Shown here in pieces: positions 56,124 to 64,000 of a stretch of 64,000 nucleotides of DNA (position 1 is its first letter; every line of letters begins with the position of its first letter). The stretch covers positions 424,501 to 488,500 of the forward strand of contig NZ_SRII01000006.1 of assembly GCF_004684095.1 (NCBI RefSeq), in the 5' to 3' direction. Below the pieces are notes generated by a model, which saw only the letters and a list, made by a program, of their open reading frames with translations, searched no databases and was not told the origin of the DNA. This stretch comes from Hymenobacter sp. UV11. Lineage in GTDB: Bacteria > Bacteroidota > Bacteroidia > Cytophagales > Hymenobacteraceae. The translations under genes were made by a program, and so were the position numbers.

Positions 56124-56384
56124 ATGGACATCAACGATAATAAGGTCAACGACCAAACTGAGCTGCGCGCTCGCGGCAACTGGAACGAAGTAAAAGGTGC
56201 TGCCAAACAGAAGTGGGGCCAACTCACCGACGACGACCTGACCTATGACGAAGGCAAGCAGGACGAGTGGTTTGGCAACCTTCAGCAGAAGACCGGCCAC
56301 GCCATCGAAGACATCAAAGACTGGTTCTCGAAGACCTTTAGCGGTACGGACAACGACCCGAACCGCCCTTCGAACCGCAGCTAA
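56124..56384 (+). CDS. CsbD family stress-response protein
   Basis: 86 residues. CsbD core 'ARGNWNEVKGAAKQKWGQLT' and 'KQDEWFGNLQQKTGHAIEDI' are recognisable. The family is small, hydrophilic and induced by general stress, without known biochemical function. Asn- and Asp-rich ends. Own terminator follows. Located near the DG-loop proteins but in a separate codon-balanced unit. Confidence 0.86.
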   Translation: MDINDNKVNDQTELRARGNWNEVKGAAKQKWGQLTDDDLTYDEGKQDEWFGNLQQKTGHAIEDIKDWFSKTFSGTDNDPNRPSNRS

Positions 56385-56407
56385 TTATAGCTCCCGTTTT
56401 TAAGTTG

Positions 56408-56443
56408 AAAGCCCCGCTCCTACCCTGGAACGGGGCTTTTTTT
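56408..56443 (+). terminator. Terminator of csbD
   Basis: 9-bp stem AAAGCCCCG / CGGGGCTTT, loop of 14 bases, followed by TTTTTTT. Confidence 0.85.
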
Positions 56444-56505
56444 GGTGGAGTGACGAGATGGTGAGCGCATGGTCTTTCCATTATCTCACCAGTTCACCAT
56501 CTCAC

Positions 56506-57420
56506 CTAATCCCAGAGGCTGGCGGCCACGCGGTAGGTGTTAGCGTGGGCTTCCACGATGTCGGCTATTTTCTCGGAGTAGCCGCCGCCCATGCATATCA
56601 CCACGGGCAGGCCGCGGCGGTGGCAGGCCGTGAGCACCAGCTCGTCGCGGCGGCGGCAGCCGGCACGGCTCAGGGCCAGGTGGCCGAGCTTATCGGTGGC
56701 CAGCACATCGACGCCGCTGAGGTAAAACACAAAATCGGGCCGGCACAAGTCGCCGTCGAGCAGGCGCGGCAGCACGTCGGCCAGCTGGGCCAGGTACTCG
56801 GTATCGCCGAGGCCGTCGTGTAGCGCCAAGTCGAGGTCCGACACCTCCTTGCGGCCCGGGAAGTTGCGCGCTCCGTGCATCGAAAACGTGAACACCCGCG
56901 GCTCGTGCCGGAAAATGGCCGCCGTGCCGTTGCCCTGGTGCACGTCGAGGTCAATAATCAACATCTGGCGCACCCGCGCCGGCTCGTGGGTCAGCAGCCA
57001 GTTGGCCGCCACCGCCTGGTCATTAAGCAGGCAAAAACCCTCGGGGCGGTTGGCAAAGGCGTGGTGCGTGCCGCCCGCAATATTGAGCGCTACCCCGCCG
57101 CCCGCCAGCACCCGCTGCGCGCAGCCAATGGTGCCACCCAGCAAAGTCATTTCGCGCGCGGCCATCGCCGCCGACCACGGAAAGCCGCTGGCCCGCTCCT
57201 CCGGACGCGTGAGCTGGCCGTGCAGCAGGCGGTGCAGGTAGTCGGCCTCGTGGGTCAGCAGCACATCGGCCAGCGGCGGGGGGGTAGGCACAAAGAAATC
57301 ACTGGCCGTGGCCGTGCCCTCGTGCAGCAATTGTTCGGGCAGCAGCTCATATTTGAGCATCGGAAAGCGGTGGCCCGGTGGCAACGGCAGCACGTAGTTG
57401 GGGGCAAAGGCAATATCCAT
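56506..57420 (-). CDS. Histone deacetylase-like amidohydrolase
   Basis: 304 residues. Arginase/HDAC fold with the zinc-binding and catalytic segments visible: 'LNIAGGTHHAFANRPEGFCL' (catalytic His-His), 'LIIDLDVHQGNGTAAIF' (D-x-H ligand pair), 'LSGVDVLATDKLGHLALS' (third Asp ligand) and 'VICMGGGYSEKI' with the final Tyr. In bacteria these act on acetylated small molecules or polyamines rather than histones. Cytosolic, monocistronic; the C-terminus is close to a plus-strand unit terminator. Acetylpolyamine amidohydrolase and acetoin-use proteins are the alternatives. Confidence 0.9.
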   Translation of the reverse strand: MDIAFAPNYVLPLPPGHRFPMLKYELLPEQLLHEGTATASDFFVPTPPPLADVLLTHEADYLHRLLHGQLTRPEERASGFPWSAAMAAREMTLLGGTIGCAQRVLAGGGVALNIAGGTHHAFANRPEGFCLLNDQAVAANWLLTHEPARVRQMLIIDLDVHQGNGTAAIFRHEPRVFTFSMHGARNFPGRKEVSDLDLALHDGLGDTEYLAQLADVLPRLLDGDLCRPDFVFYLSGVDVLATDKLGHLALSRAGCRRRDELVLTACHRRGLPVVICMGGGYSEKIADIVEAHANTYRVAASLWD

Positions 57421-57644
57421 GCGGGCAGTCTAAGGCAACCAAATGAAACTAAACGATGAATCTGCAAGGTTAGCTAAGCTCACTAAGCACTTTCGGCGAG
57501 CGGCTTACTGGCAGGGGGTAGTGAGCGAGTAATTAGGTCCTTACAGCGAAAATGCAATCCGATATTGGCGCCAGCACGTAACTTTAGCTCCCTATTCAGA
57601 AAATTTATACTTTTCCCTTCCCTCTATTTCGCTCTTCTGCCTCA

Positions 57645-57830
57645 ATGGCCTCTCCTCATCTCAGCTCGTCGGCCTCTCGCCAGTATCGTCGTTCCTCCTT
57701 CAATGGAGCTAAGCAATTAAAAGCCGAGGGCGCACCAACGCGCCGGGTGCTCGTAGCAGTAGGATTTTTAGTGGTGGCGCTGGTCGTAGCACTGGGTGTG
57801 GTAATTTATAACCTGGCAAACGGCAGCTAG
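57645..57830 (+). CDS. Small single-pass membrane protein
   Basis: 61 residues. Basic, Ser-rich N-terminus ('SSASRQYRRSSFNGAKQLKA') followed by one long transmembrane helix ('VLVAVGFLVVALVVALGVVI'), then 'YNLANGS'. The basic half stays in the cytoplasm by the positive-inside rule. No family recognised. Upstream 60 bases carry TAACTTTA, one mismatch from the -7 box. Codon use and clean start support a true gene. Confidence 0.65.
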   Translation: MASPHLSSSASRQYRRSSFNGAKQLKAEGAPTRRVLVAVGFLVVALVVALGVVIYNLANGS

Positions 57831-57845
57831 CTAACCAGCAAGCAA

Positions 57846-58628
57846 TTATTCGTCAAACAAACCGCCGAGGATGCCGCCCATCGCGGTGCCGCTTTCCTTG
57901 CGCGCGTTGCCACCCCAGGGAGCCAGCGCCTGAATGAGCTTCTTGACGGGCATCGACTGAATCCAGACGCGGCCGGTGCCACGCAGGGTGGCCAGCAATA
58001 GCCCCTCGCCCCCAAATATCATCGACTTGAGGCCCCCGGCCCGCGCCACGCTAAAGTCAATTCCCGGCTCAAAAGCCACCACGCAGCCCGTGTCTACGCG
58101 CAGCAGCTCGTTGTGCAGGTGCTTCTCGATGATGGTGCCGCCGGCGTGCACAAAAGCTTTGCCGTCGCCGGTGAGCTTTTGCAGGATAAAGCCCTCACCG
58201 CCAAACAGCCCGGCCCCAAATTTCTGGTTGAAATGCACGCTGATTTGGGTGCCCCGCGCGGCGGCAAGAAACCCGTCTTTCTGCACAATCAGGCCCTGGG
58301 GCATCGTGCCCAGATCTACCGGGATGATGGTGCCGGGGTAGGGCGCCGAAAACGCCACCCGGCTCTTGCCGGTGCTGCCACGGTTGGTGAAGTGGGTCAG
58401 AAATAAGCTCTCGCCCGTGATAAGCCGGGTGCCCGCCGAAAACAGCTTGCCCAAAATGCTCTGGTCGGCCGAGGAGCCATCGCCCATCTTGGTTTCAAAC
58501 GCGATGGCTTCTTCCATGTACACCATCGCCCCAGCTTCGGCAATCACGGTTTCCTGGGGGTCCAGCTCTACTTCCAGCAACTGGATATCGGCGCCAATAA
58601 TGCGGTAGTCAACGTCGTGGGAGCGCAT
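57846..58628 (-). CDS. AIM24/TIGR00266 family protein
   Basis: 260 residues. Starts 'MRSHDVDYRIIGADIQLLEV' with the family pattern; 'VIAEAGAMVYMEEAIAFETK', 'GESLFLTHFTNRG', 'KVAFSAPYPGTIIPVDLG' and 'FNQKFGAGLFGGEGFILQKL' mark the AIM24-like beta-trefoil type fold. Function is poorly known (mitochondrial biogenesis homologue in yeast; unknown in bacteria). The earlier Met at 58667 is rejected because the TACCTTTG box at 58652-58659 would then lie within the reading frame. Ends with a Gly-rich stretch ('GGILGGLF'). Confidence 0.88.
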   Translation of the reverse strand: MRSHDVDYRIIGADIQLLEVELDPQETVIAEAGAMVYMEEAIAFETKMGDGSSADQSILGKLFSAGTRLITGESLFLTHFTNRGSTGKSRVAFSAPYPGTIIPVDLGTMPQGLIVQKDGFLAAARGTQISVHFNQKFGAGLFGGEGFILQKLTGDGKAFVHAGGTIIEKHLHNELLRVDTGCVVAFEPGIDFSVARAGGLKSMIFGGEGLLLATLRGTGRVWIQSMPVKKLIQALAPWGGNARKESGTAMGGILGGLFDE

Positions 58629-58651
58629 AAGCAGGGAGAATGGGTGAGCCG

Positions 58652-58659
58652 CAAAGGTA
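58652..58659 (-). promoter_or_regulatory. -7 promoter box for the AIM24-like gene
   Basis: TACCTTTG on the minus strand, 24 bases before the ATG at 58628; decides the start against the earlier Met at 58667. Confidence 0.5.
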
Positions 58660-58750
58660 GGCCGCAACCCAAAAGCGGAGTATCGCAGTATACTGGAGGT
58701 AGCGGCTGACGCGTTGTTCAGCAGGCAGTTGCCTCTTTTCTTCGGTCCTT

Positions 58751-59215
58751 ATGCGCGTCTTGTTGTTTGTCTTGCTTGGTGGGCTGGCTACGGCCTGCGC
58801 CCCGCACCTCGCCCGCGGCCCGCGCGGCTTCTGGCACTCCAACCGCGTAGACCGGCACGGCGACCCGCAGGGCCGCTGGAAAGTGTACTCAGACGATGCT
58901 AACTCGCAGCTCTCCACGCGGGGCCGCTATCGCCACGGCCGGCCGGTGGGCCATTGGCGCTACTACGCGCCGGTAGGCGACGCCCTGCTGCGCGAGGAGC
59001 GCTACCACCGCCACGGCCTCAGCGACATCACCTACTACCACCCCAATGGCCAGGTAGCCCGGCGCGGCCACGCCCGCATAGTCGACGAGCCAGGCGGCAT
59101 GCACTTCTACTGGTACGGCGAGTGGCTCAGCTACTCCGACGCCGGCGTGCTGCAAAAAATAGAGACGTATGAGAATGGCAAATTACTCTCTACCAGCCGG
59201 GTAAGGGCCATGTAA
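58751..59215 (+). CDS. MORN-like repeat lipoprotein
   Basis: 154 residues. Lipoprotein signal with 'GGLATAC' (Cys16). The mature part has repeated MORN-like motifs, 'PQGRWKVYSDDANSQLSTRG', 'GRPVGHWRYYAPVGDALLRE', 'YYHPNGQVARRGHARIVDEP' and 'YGEWLSYSDAGVLQKIETYE'; each holds a G-x-W or Y-x-N-G-x unit. Bacterial MORN proteins of this type sit on the outer surface or periplasm; some are toxin-immunity-like. Function unknown. Stands between opposite-strand genes. Confidence 0.78.
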   Translation: MRVLLFVLLGGLATACAPHLARGPRGFWHSNRVDRHGDPQGRWKVYSDDANSQLSTRGRYRHGRPVGHWRYYAPVGDALLREERYHRHGLSDITYYHPNGQVARRGHARIVDEPGGMHFYWYGEWLSYSDAGVLQKIETYENGKLLSTSRVRAM

Positions 59216-59290
59216 AGCCGCCGCACCTGGCAGTGGGGGTAGGGCCTGCTGCCACACAGGCCACCCGCACGCGGCCCTACCCCCCGCTTG

Positions 59291-59692
59291 TTAGTCGGGC
59301 AGCTCGCGGCGGGTTTCGGCGGCTTCGTCTTCGTCGGTGGCGGCGGCTTTTTTGCGCTTAGCCTCGCGGCTGGTGCGCTGCATAAAGTCTTCGTCGGTTT
59401 CTTCGGGCTCTTCCGGGCTTTCGGCAGCGTCAAATTCTTCGGCTTCCTGGCGGGCGGCTTCGGCGGCGGTTTTGGCCTGGGCCTCTTCGCCAAACTGGCC
59501 CTCGCGGTGCACAATCTTCTTGTCGCGCACGTGGCGGCCTAGGAACTGGTTTATCTGCTCGATGGAGTAGTTGGAGGTGATTTCGCCCAGCGGATTAACG
59601 CCGATTTCGAAGCCTTCCAGCTCCTTATGCACGCGGGCCTTCTTCTCAGGCTCGGGGGCTTTTTGCTTGGGTTTGGTGGGTTTTTTAGCCAT
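59291..59692 (-). CDS. Charged, largely disordered hypothetical protein
   Basis: 133 residues. N-terminus Lys/Pro-rich ('MAKKPTKPKQKAPEPEKKAR'), middle a short ordered segment ('LGEITSNYSIEQINQFLGRH'), C-terminal half with alternating Glu/Ala/Lys ('EFDAAESPEEPEETDEDF', 'SREAKRKKAAATDEDEAA'). No family. The 'IEQINQFLG' part is typical of a Bacteroidota-only small protein. The start at 59692 is chosen over 59722 because the longer one lacks support. Could be a ribosome or nucleoid-associated protein, but this is speculation. Confidence 0.68.
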   Translation of the reverse strand: MAKKPTKPKQKAPEPEKKARVHKELEGFEIGVNPLGEITSNYSIEQINQFLGRHVRDKKIVHREGQFGEEAQAKTAAEAARQEAEEFDAAESPEEPEETDEDFMQRTSREAKRKKAAATDEDEAAETRRELPD

Positions 59693-60072
59693 CTCTATAC
59701 AATAAGCGGGAATGAAGGGCACTGAGCCCTAGGCCGTGCCCTTGTGCATACGGCGCGGGCGGGGGCTAGGGTTTGGCCGGGGCAAGGCCGCCCGCGCGCG
59801 GCCTGTTTCGCTTCGGGCTAGCGCCAGCGCGCTTTACCGCAAGCCGCCGGAAGGTGTAGAACTCTTAACTGAAATTTTTATGCTTTTCCTATAAAAGGAA
59901 AAGTGTGTTACTAAGTAAATGGTTTTTATAGGAAAAATATCATTCAAAAGGCTGACAAATAGATTTTTAAAGCGTATTGGCCAATACCTTTACAGTAATC
60001 AAATAACCCTTATGCAATTTTTAGTAAGCTATTCTTCCTTACAGTTATCTTATTTCCTCTCTATTGGTACTC
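59693..60072. other. Intergenic region upstream of the lectin-like gene
   Basis: About 380 bases with no gene. GC-rich first 140 bases, then an AT-rich 190-base block with hairpin CTTTTCCT-ATAAA-AGGAAAAG (59883-59903), a second TTTTTATAGGAAAAA word, and TACCTTTA at about 59985, one mismatch from the -7 consensus. These could be promoter or operator sites for the gene at 60073; no other feature is seen. Confidence 0.55.
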
Positions 60073-62196
60073 ATGAAAAAAACCCTACCCATCACGTTGG
60101 CTACCCGGCCTTTGCCGGCCCGTGGCCGGGGCACCAGCGAAGCACGGAGCTTTTTAACAACCCTGGCGGCCACGGGTTGCCTCCTGGCCAGCAGCCTGGC
60201 AGCTCAGGCACAATTTCCTATTAACGAGGCCTTTACAGATGCGGCTACTCCTAATTTTAGCTTAGGAGGCAACGCTGAGCTCACAGGCACCACCGGGGCA
60301 CCGGGCTACCTGCGCCTTACCTCGGCCACCAACAACCAGGCGGGCTACGCTGTACTCAATGGCACATTTCCGTCGTCCAAGGGCTTCAGCATCTCGTTCG
60401 AGTTCTTTTCGTATGGGGGCACTTCGCCCGGCGCCGATGGCCTCAGCGTGTTTATGGTGGATGCTGATGGCACCGACCCAACCCAAAACGAGTTTAGCAT
60501 CGGGTCCTACGGTGGCTCGCTGGGCTATGCGCAGATAGACACGTATACTGCCCTGACTGGCGTATCGAAAGGCTACCTGGGCATTGGTCTCGATGAGTTT
60601 GGCAACTACTCGCAGGACAATGAGGGCCGGGTTGGCGGCGTAGGCTTCAAGCCACAGGCAGTGGCCCTGCGGGGCTCTGCCGCAGATGCCTACAAGTATC
60701 TAACTGGCACTAGCCTGCCCTTCTCGCTCGATGTAGCCACCGCGCGGGCTCAGTCAGGTAGCCCCGACTACCGCAAGGCGTACCTCTACGTGCTCCCGGT
60801 GAACGGCGGCTACACGATTACCATTCGCCTGCAACACGGCCGTACCGTAACGACCACTACGGATATGTATACGGTAACGGCACCCCCCGCCAACCTACGG
60901 GTAGGCTTTGCTGGCTCGACAGGCGACAAAACCAACATCCATGAAATTCGCAGCCTGGCCATTCTAGATAACCCCTATGCCGTGGACGACGTGACACAAA
61001 CCCCCTATAACAAGCCAGTTAAATTAAACGTCATAGCCAATGACCACGGCATTGGAGCAGAATTAAAGCCTGAGTCGGTAGACTTGGACCCGGCGCCGGG
61101 CATTCAGCAAACGTACACGGTACCTGGGCAGGGCACCTTCGAGGTTAATAGCTTGGGGGAAGTCACGTTCACGCCCATTGGCACATTTGCCGGGGAGGTG
61201 GCAATCCCCTACTTTATCAGCGATTTAGTAGATAAGGAATCAAACCCAGCCATCCTAACCATCAATGTGACGGGGGCAGATGTGGCCAGCGCCATTAGTG
61301 GCCCAGTTTCGGCTAAACCCAGCACCCTGGTTAGCTACATCATTTCAACGAGCAACAATGGCACTGAAACGGCGGATAATGTATCACCTACCCTCCAGCT
61401 TCCGGCGGGTACCGACCTACCCGCTTCGGCCAGCTACTTCTATGATATAGCAACGGGCCTGGTAACATTTACAGCCGTGTCTCTGCCAGTGGGCAGCAAG
61501 GTGGATAATTACCTGGACTTCGTTACCTCAGCAGATACTAACACCAGTATAACGCTGACCTCCAGCTACTCCTACTTAACGAGCACTATCATTCCGGACC
61601 AGGAAGCCAGTAACAACGCGGCCACCCTTGCATTAACAATTGCAGAACCCCTACCGGTCACGCTTACGCGCTTCGACGTAGCGGCCGAGCCGCAAGGAGC
61701 GCTCGTGACGTGGCACACGGCTACCGAGCAGCACAACGACCATTTCACGGTCGAGCGCTCGCTCACGGGCGCTGCTTTTCAGGTAGTCGGGACCGTGCGC
61801 AGCCAGGGCAACGGCCTGAGTGCGCACGATTATAGCTTCACCGACAACGGCGCCGGCCAACTGGGGGCCACTACGCTCTACTACCGGCTGCGGCAGGTAG
61901 ATGTGGATGGCACTACCACTTTTAGCCCCGTACGCAACGTCCGTTTCGCGGCTCCCAAAGCCACCGCCACGCTCTACCCCAACCCCAGCCAGGGCCGCAC
62001 GCTGCTCGACCTGAGCAGCCTCGCAGCTGGGCCCTACCTCGTGCAGGTGCTCGACCTCACCGGCCGGGTGCTGCGCACGCAGCAAGCCGCCGCCGAACTA
62101 GCCTCGCTCGACCTGGCCGGGCTTCCCCAGGGCGCTTACCTGGTACTGGTGCAGGGCGCGGGTACGCGGCAGGCACTGCCGCTGCTGCGCAACTAG
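60073..62196 (+). CDS. Large type IX secretion cargo: L-type lectin domain plus sorting domain
   Basis: 707 residues. Long basic n-region then signal peptide ('LAATGCLLASSLAAQAQ'). About residues 45-260 form a legume/L-type lectin-like domain ('FSISFEFFSYGGTSPGADGL', 'SVFMVDADGTDP', 'LGIGLDEFGNYS'). Then come Ig-like or cadherin-type domains ('YAVDDVTQTPYNKPVKLNVI', 'ANDHGIGAE', and a DUF11-like 'STSNNGTETADNVSPTLQLP'), a fibronectin-like piece ('ALVTWHTATEQHNDHFTVER') and a type A sorting domain ('ATLYPNPSQGRTLLDLSS', 'GAYLVLVQGAG'). Start ATG at 60073 is preferred to the TTG at 60064. A carbohydrate-binding surface protein is inferred. Confidence 0.9.
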   Translation: MKKTLPITLATRPLPARGRGTSEARSFLTTLAATGCLLASSLAAQAQFPINEAFTDAATPNFSLGGNAELTGTTGAPGYLRLTSATNNQAGYAVLNGTFPSSKGFSISFEFFSYGGTSPGADGLSVFMVDADGTDPTQNEFSIGSYGGSLGYAQIDTYTALTGVSKGYLGIGLDEFGNYSQDNEGRVGGVGFKPQAVALRGSAADAYKYLTGTSLPFSLDVATARAQSGSPDYRKAYLYVLPVNGGYTITIRLQHGRTVTTTTDMYTVTAPPANLRVGFAGSTGDKTNIHEIRSLAILDNPYAVDDVTQTPYNKPVKLNVIANDHGIGAELKPESVDLDPAPGIQQTYTVPGQGTFEVNSLGEVTFTPIGTFAGEVAIPYFISDLVDKESNPAILTINVTGADVASAISGPVSAKPSTLVSYIISTSNNGTETADNVSPTLQLPAGTDLPASASYFYDIATGLVTFTAVSLPVGSKVDNYLDFVTSADTNTSITLTSSYSYLTSTIIPDQEASNNAATLALTIAEPLPVTLTRFDVAAEPQGALVTWHTATEQHNDHFTVERSLTGAAFQVVGTVRSQGNGLSAHDYSFTDNGAGQLGATTLYYRLRQVDVDGTTTFSPVRNVRFAAPKATATLYPNPSQGRTLLDLSSLAAGPYLVQVLDLTGRVLRTQQAAAELASLDLAGLPQGAYLVLVQGAGTRQALPLLRN

Positions 62197-62216
62197 CCGC
62201 GCCCTACCCCCCTCGG

Positions 62217-62308
62217 TGGGGTAGTAGCCGCTGCTTTTACTTAAAAAGCCCCGCTGGTTTTGCAAAACCAGCGGGGCTTTTTAAGTAAAAGCAGCGGCTA
62301 CTACCCCA
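62217..62308. terminator. 92-bp perfect palindrome, bidirectional terminator
   Basis: Every base from 62217 to 62308 pairs with its mirror about the centre 62262/62263: 46-bp arms with no loop. It includes AAAAAGCCCCGCTGG / CCAGCGGGGCTTTTT terminator stem with A- and T-tracts, and on the right the last codons of gltX. A palindrome this long usually slips or deletes, so its preservation is notable. Confidence 0.93.
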
Positions 62309-63848
62309 GGCGCTCTACAGCGGCGCGCAGGCGCTGGGCTACTTCGCCGGTACCCAGGATGGCCAGCGTTTCAAACAGGTCGGGGCCGGCGGCGGCGCCC
62401 GTCACAGCCACGCGCAGGGCTTGCAGCACCTGGCCCGGCTTGAGGCCCTGAGCTTCCATGCTCTGGGTGAAGATGGCCTTGAGCACTTCGGCGTTGGCGC
62501 TGGGCTCAGAGCTAGCGGGTAGGGCGTCGGCGTAGGCAGCCAAGGCGGCGCTCACCGGCGCATTCCACTTTTTGCTGACAACGGCTTGGTCGTACTCGGT
62601 CGGGGCTTCGAAGAAGTACTTGGCTTCCTGCCAGAAATCCTGCGGGAAGCTCACACGCTCCTTCATCACGCCTACCACTTGTTCGGCCTTTTGCTCCGAG
62701 CACTCGATGCCGTGCTCGGCCAAAGCCGTGAGCAGGTAGGGCGCCAGCTCGGCATTGGACTTGGCCCGCAGGTAGTGCTCGTTGTACCACTTGGCCTTGG
62801 CCACGTCGAACTTGGCGGGCGACTTGCTCACGCGGTCAATCTCAAAGGCCTGAATTAACTCTTCCATTGAGAAAATCTCCTGTGATGTGCCAGGATTCCA
62901 GCCTAGGAAGGCCAGGAAGTTGACCAGCGCCTCGGGCAGGTAGCCGTCTTCGCGGTAGCCGCGGCTCACGGTGGGCGCACCAGTTTCGGCGTCGGTGCCG
63001 TGCCATTCCAAGGCAAATACCGGGAAGCCCAGGCGGTCGCCATCACGCTTGCTGAGCTTGCCGGTGCCATCGGGCTTCAGCAACAGGGGTAGGTGGGCAA
63101 ACTGCGGCATGGTCTTCTCCCAGCCCAAGTAGCGGTAGAGTAATACGTGCAGCGGCGCCGAAGGCAGCCATTCCTCGCCCCGAATCACGTGCGAGATATC
63201 CATCAAATGGTCATCCACGATGTTGGCCAAGTGGTAGGTCGGCATGCCATCCGACTTCATCAGCACCTTGTCGTCGATGGCGCTCGAATGCACTACCACC
63301 CAGCCCCGAATCATATCCTGAAAGCGCACTTCCTCCTTGCGGGGCACTTTGAGGCGAATCACGTAGGGCGTGCCGCTGTCGAGCAGCTGCTTCACCTCGT
63401 CCTCGGGCAGGGTCAGCGAGTTGCGCATCTGGGCGCGCGTAATGCTGTTGTACTGCGGGTTAGGCACCTTGGCGGCTTGCAGGCGCTCGCGCATCACGTC
63501 CAGCTCCTCGGGCGTGTCGAAAGCGTAATAGGCGTAGCCGTCGCGGATGAGCTGGTCGGCGTACTCGCGGTACATGGGCTTGCGCTCGCTCTGCTTGTAG
63601 GGCGCGTGCGGGCCGCCCTTCCAGGGGCTTTCGTCCAGCTCGATACCTACCCATTCGAGGCTCTGGCGGATGTAGTCCTCAGCGCCGGGCACAAACCGAT
63701 TTTGGTCGGTATCCTCGATGCGCAGTATCATGGTGCCGCCCAACTTGCGGGCCAGCAGGTAGTTGTAAAGCGCCGTGCGCACGCCGCCAATGTGCAGCGG
63801 CCCGGTGGGCGAAGGTGCAAAGCGCACCCGAACAGGTCTCTCAGTCAT
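62301..63848 (-). CDS. gltX: Glutamyl-tRNA synthetase
   Basis: 515 residues. Class I synthetase: HIGH-type 'PTGPLHIGGVRTALYNYLLA', KMSKS-type 'KLSKRDGDRLG', 'RIEDTDQNRFVPGAEDYIRQ' and 'EWLPSAPLHVLLYRYLGWEK'. Charges tRNA-Glu (possibly tRNA-Gln in organisms lacking GlnRS). The start at 63848 ('MTERPVRVRFAPSP') is chosen over 63920 because the box at 63856-63863 would otherwise be inside the gene. The stop codon and last residues lie inside the palindrome. Length normal. Confidence 0.95.
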   Translation of the reverse strand: MTERPVRVRFAPSPTGPLHIGGVRTALYNYLLARKLGGTMILRIEDTDQNRFVPGAEDYIRQSLEWVGIELDESPWKGGPHAPYKQSERKPMYREYADQLIRDGYAYYAFDTPEELDVMRERLQAAKVPNPQYNSITRAQMRNSLTLPEDEVKQLLDSGTPYVIRLKVPRKEEVRFQDMIRGWVVVHSSAIDDKVLMKSDGMPTYHLANIVDDHLMDISHVIRGEEWLPSAPLHVLLYRYLGWEKTMPQFAHLPLLLKPDGTGKLSKRDGDRLGFPVFALEWHGTDAETGAPTVSRGYREDGYLPEALVNFLAFLGWNPGTSQEIFSMEELIQAFEIDRVSKSPAKFDVAKAKWYNEHYLRAKSNAELAPYLLTALAEHGIECSEQKAEQVVGVMKERVSFPQDFWQEAKYFFEAPTEYDQAVVSKKWNAPVSAALAAYADALPASSEPSANAEVLKAIFTQSMEAQGLKPGQVLQALRVAVTGAAAGPDLFETLAILGTGEVAQRLRAAVERLG

Positions 63849-63855
63849 AATACCG

Positions 63856-63863
63856 CAAAGGTA
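63856..63863 (-). promoter_or_regulatory. -7 promoter box for gltX, possible leaderless start
   Basis: TACCTTTG on the minus strand, ending 8 bases before the ATG at 63848; the transcript would start at or within a few bases of the start codon. Confidence 0.5.
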
Positions 63864-64000
63864 AGGCCCGTGTAGGGTAGCTTTAGCTTGCCGTTTTAAG
63901 TAGCAGGGCAAAAGCACCAAAAGGTTAGTTAGCGTCTGGGGACTGAGGAGCTAATTGGCAGAGCAGTTGTCGGAGATAGTCATCATCACGCGCCGCTTTC

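Noticed and set aside
63900..64000. tRNA or other RNA gene at the window end
   Set aside because: No acceptor stem or T-arm GTTCGA-type consensus was found.

Overview
The window looks like a chromosome segment of a Bacteroidota bacterium of the Cytophagales, most likely Hymenobacter or a close relative. This is inferred from type IX secretion and gliding genes (PorE-like, PorP/SprF, GldJ), cargo proteins with C-terminal type A sorting domains, a GC-rich genome, TAnnTTTG-type -7 promoter boxes and weak Shine-Dalgarno signals. No rRNA, tRNA, CRISPR array or insertion sequence was recognised.

Layout. 1-3.3 kb: the end of a PorE-like OmpA protein, a PorP/SprF protein and GldJ. 3.5-6 kb: ComF, an AhpD-like protein, a small conserved protein and exonuclease III. 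6.1-8.1 kb: a scar joining a type IX cargo gene remnant to a broken sigma-54 activator, then a tiny sorting-domain protein. 8.3-12.5 kb: a flavoprotein, a type III polyketide synthase and a methyltransferase (a probable phenolic-lipid cluster), with a lipoprotein and a macro-domain gene between. 12.6-25 kb: an NHL beta-propeller, a saccharopine-dehydrogenase-like enzyme, gcvP, a DUF4136 lipoprotein, lipA, a secreted protein, OsmC and uvrA. 25.2-27.8 kb: a DUF4177-like secreted protein and three tandem paralogues that share a core but carry different tails. 27.8-37.5 kb: a Rieske-flavoprotein fusion, two membrane proteins, asnS, rpoN, an NAD-binding protein and a GT2 glycosyltransferase.

37.6-52.3 kb is the most distinctive part: an arsenic island. 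arsR, a DUF6428-type protein and arsC lie on one strand. Beyond a double ArsR-like operator come a flavoprotein, a NapH-like ferredoxin membrane protein, a processive GT2, a rhodanese lipoprotein, a DUF6134-like protein, arsM, a DUF547 protein, a beta-barrel protein, a second GT2, an epimerase, an SDR, a CMD-family protein and the radical SAM protein ArsS. The arsM, GT2, CMD and arsS combination is that of arsenosugar biosynthesis: As(III) is methylated, coupled to the 5'-deoxyadenosyl unit and then processed to a sugar. The island's intergenic gaps are filled with large palindromic repeats of several families, far denser than elsewhere.

52.5-64 kb: a helical-repeat hypothetical, two related secreted proteins, a small lipoprotein, CsbD, a histone-deacetylase-like hydrolase, a small membrane protein, an AIM24-like protein, a MORN-like lipoprotein, a Lys/Glu-rich protein, a large lectin-like type IX cargo protein and gltX. 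The last two converge on a 92-bp perfect palindrome.

Across the whole window an octamer-like word, CTACCCCC or its complement, recurs more than 70 times inside and outside genes. In genes it uses otherwise avoided codons (CTA for Leu, GTA for Val), so the word itself appears favoured.
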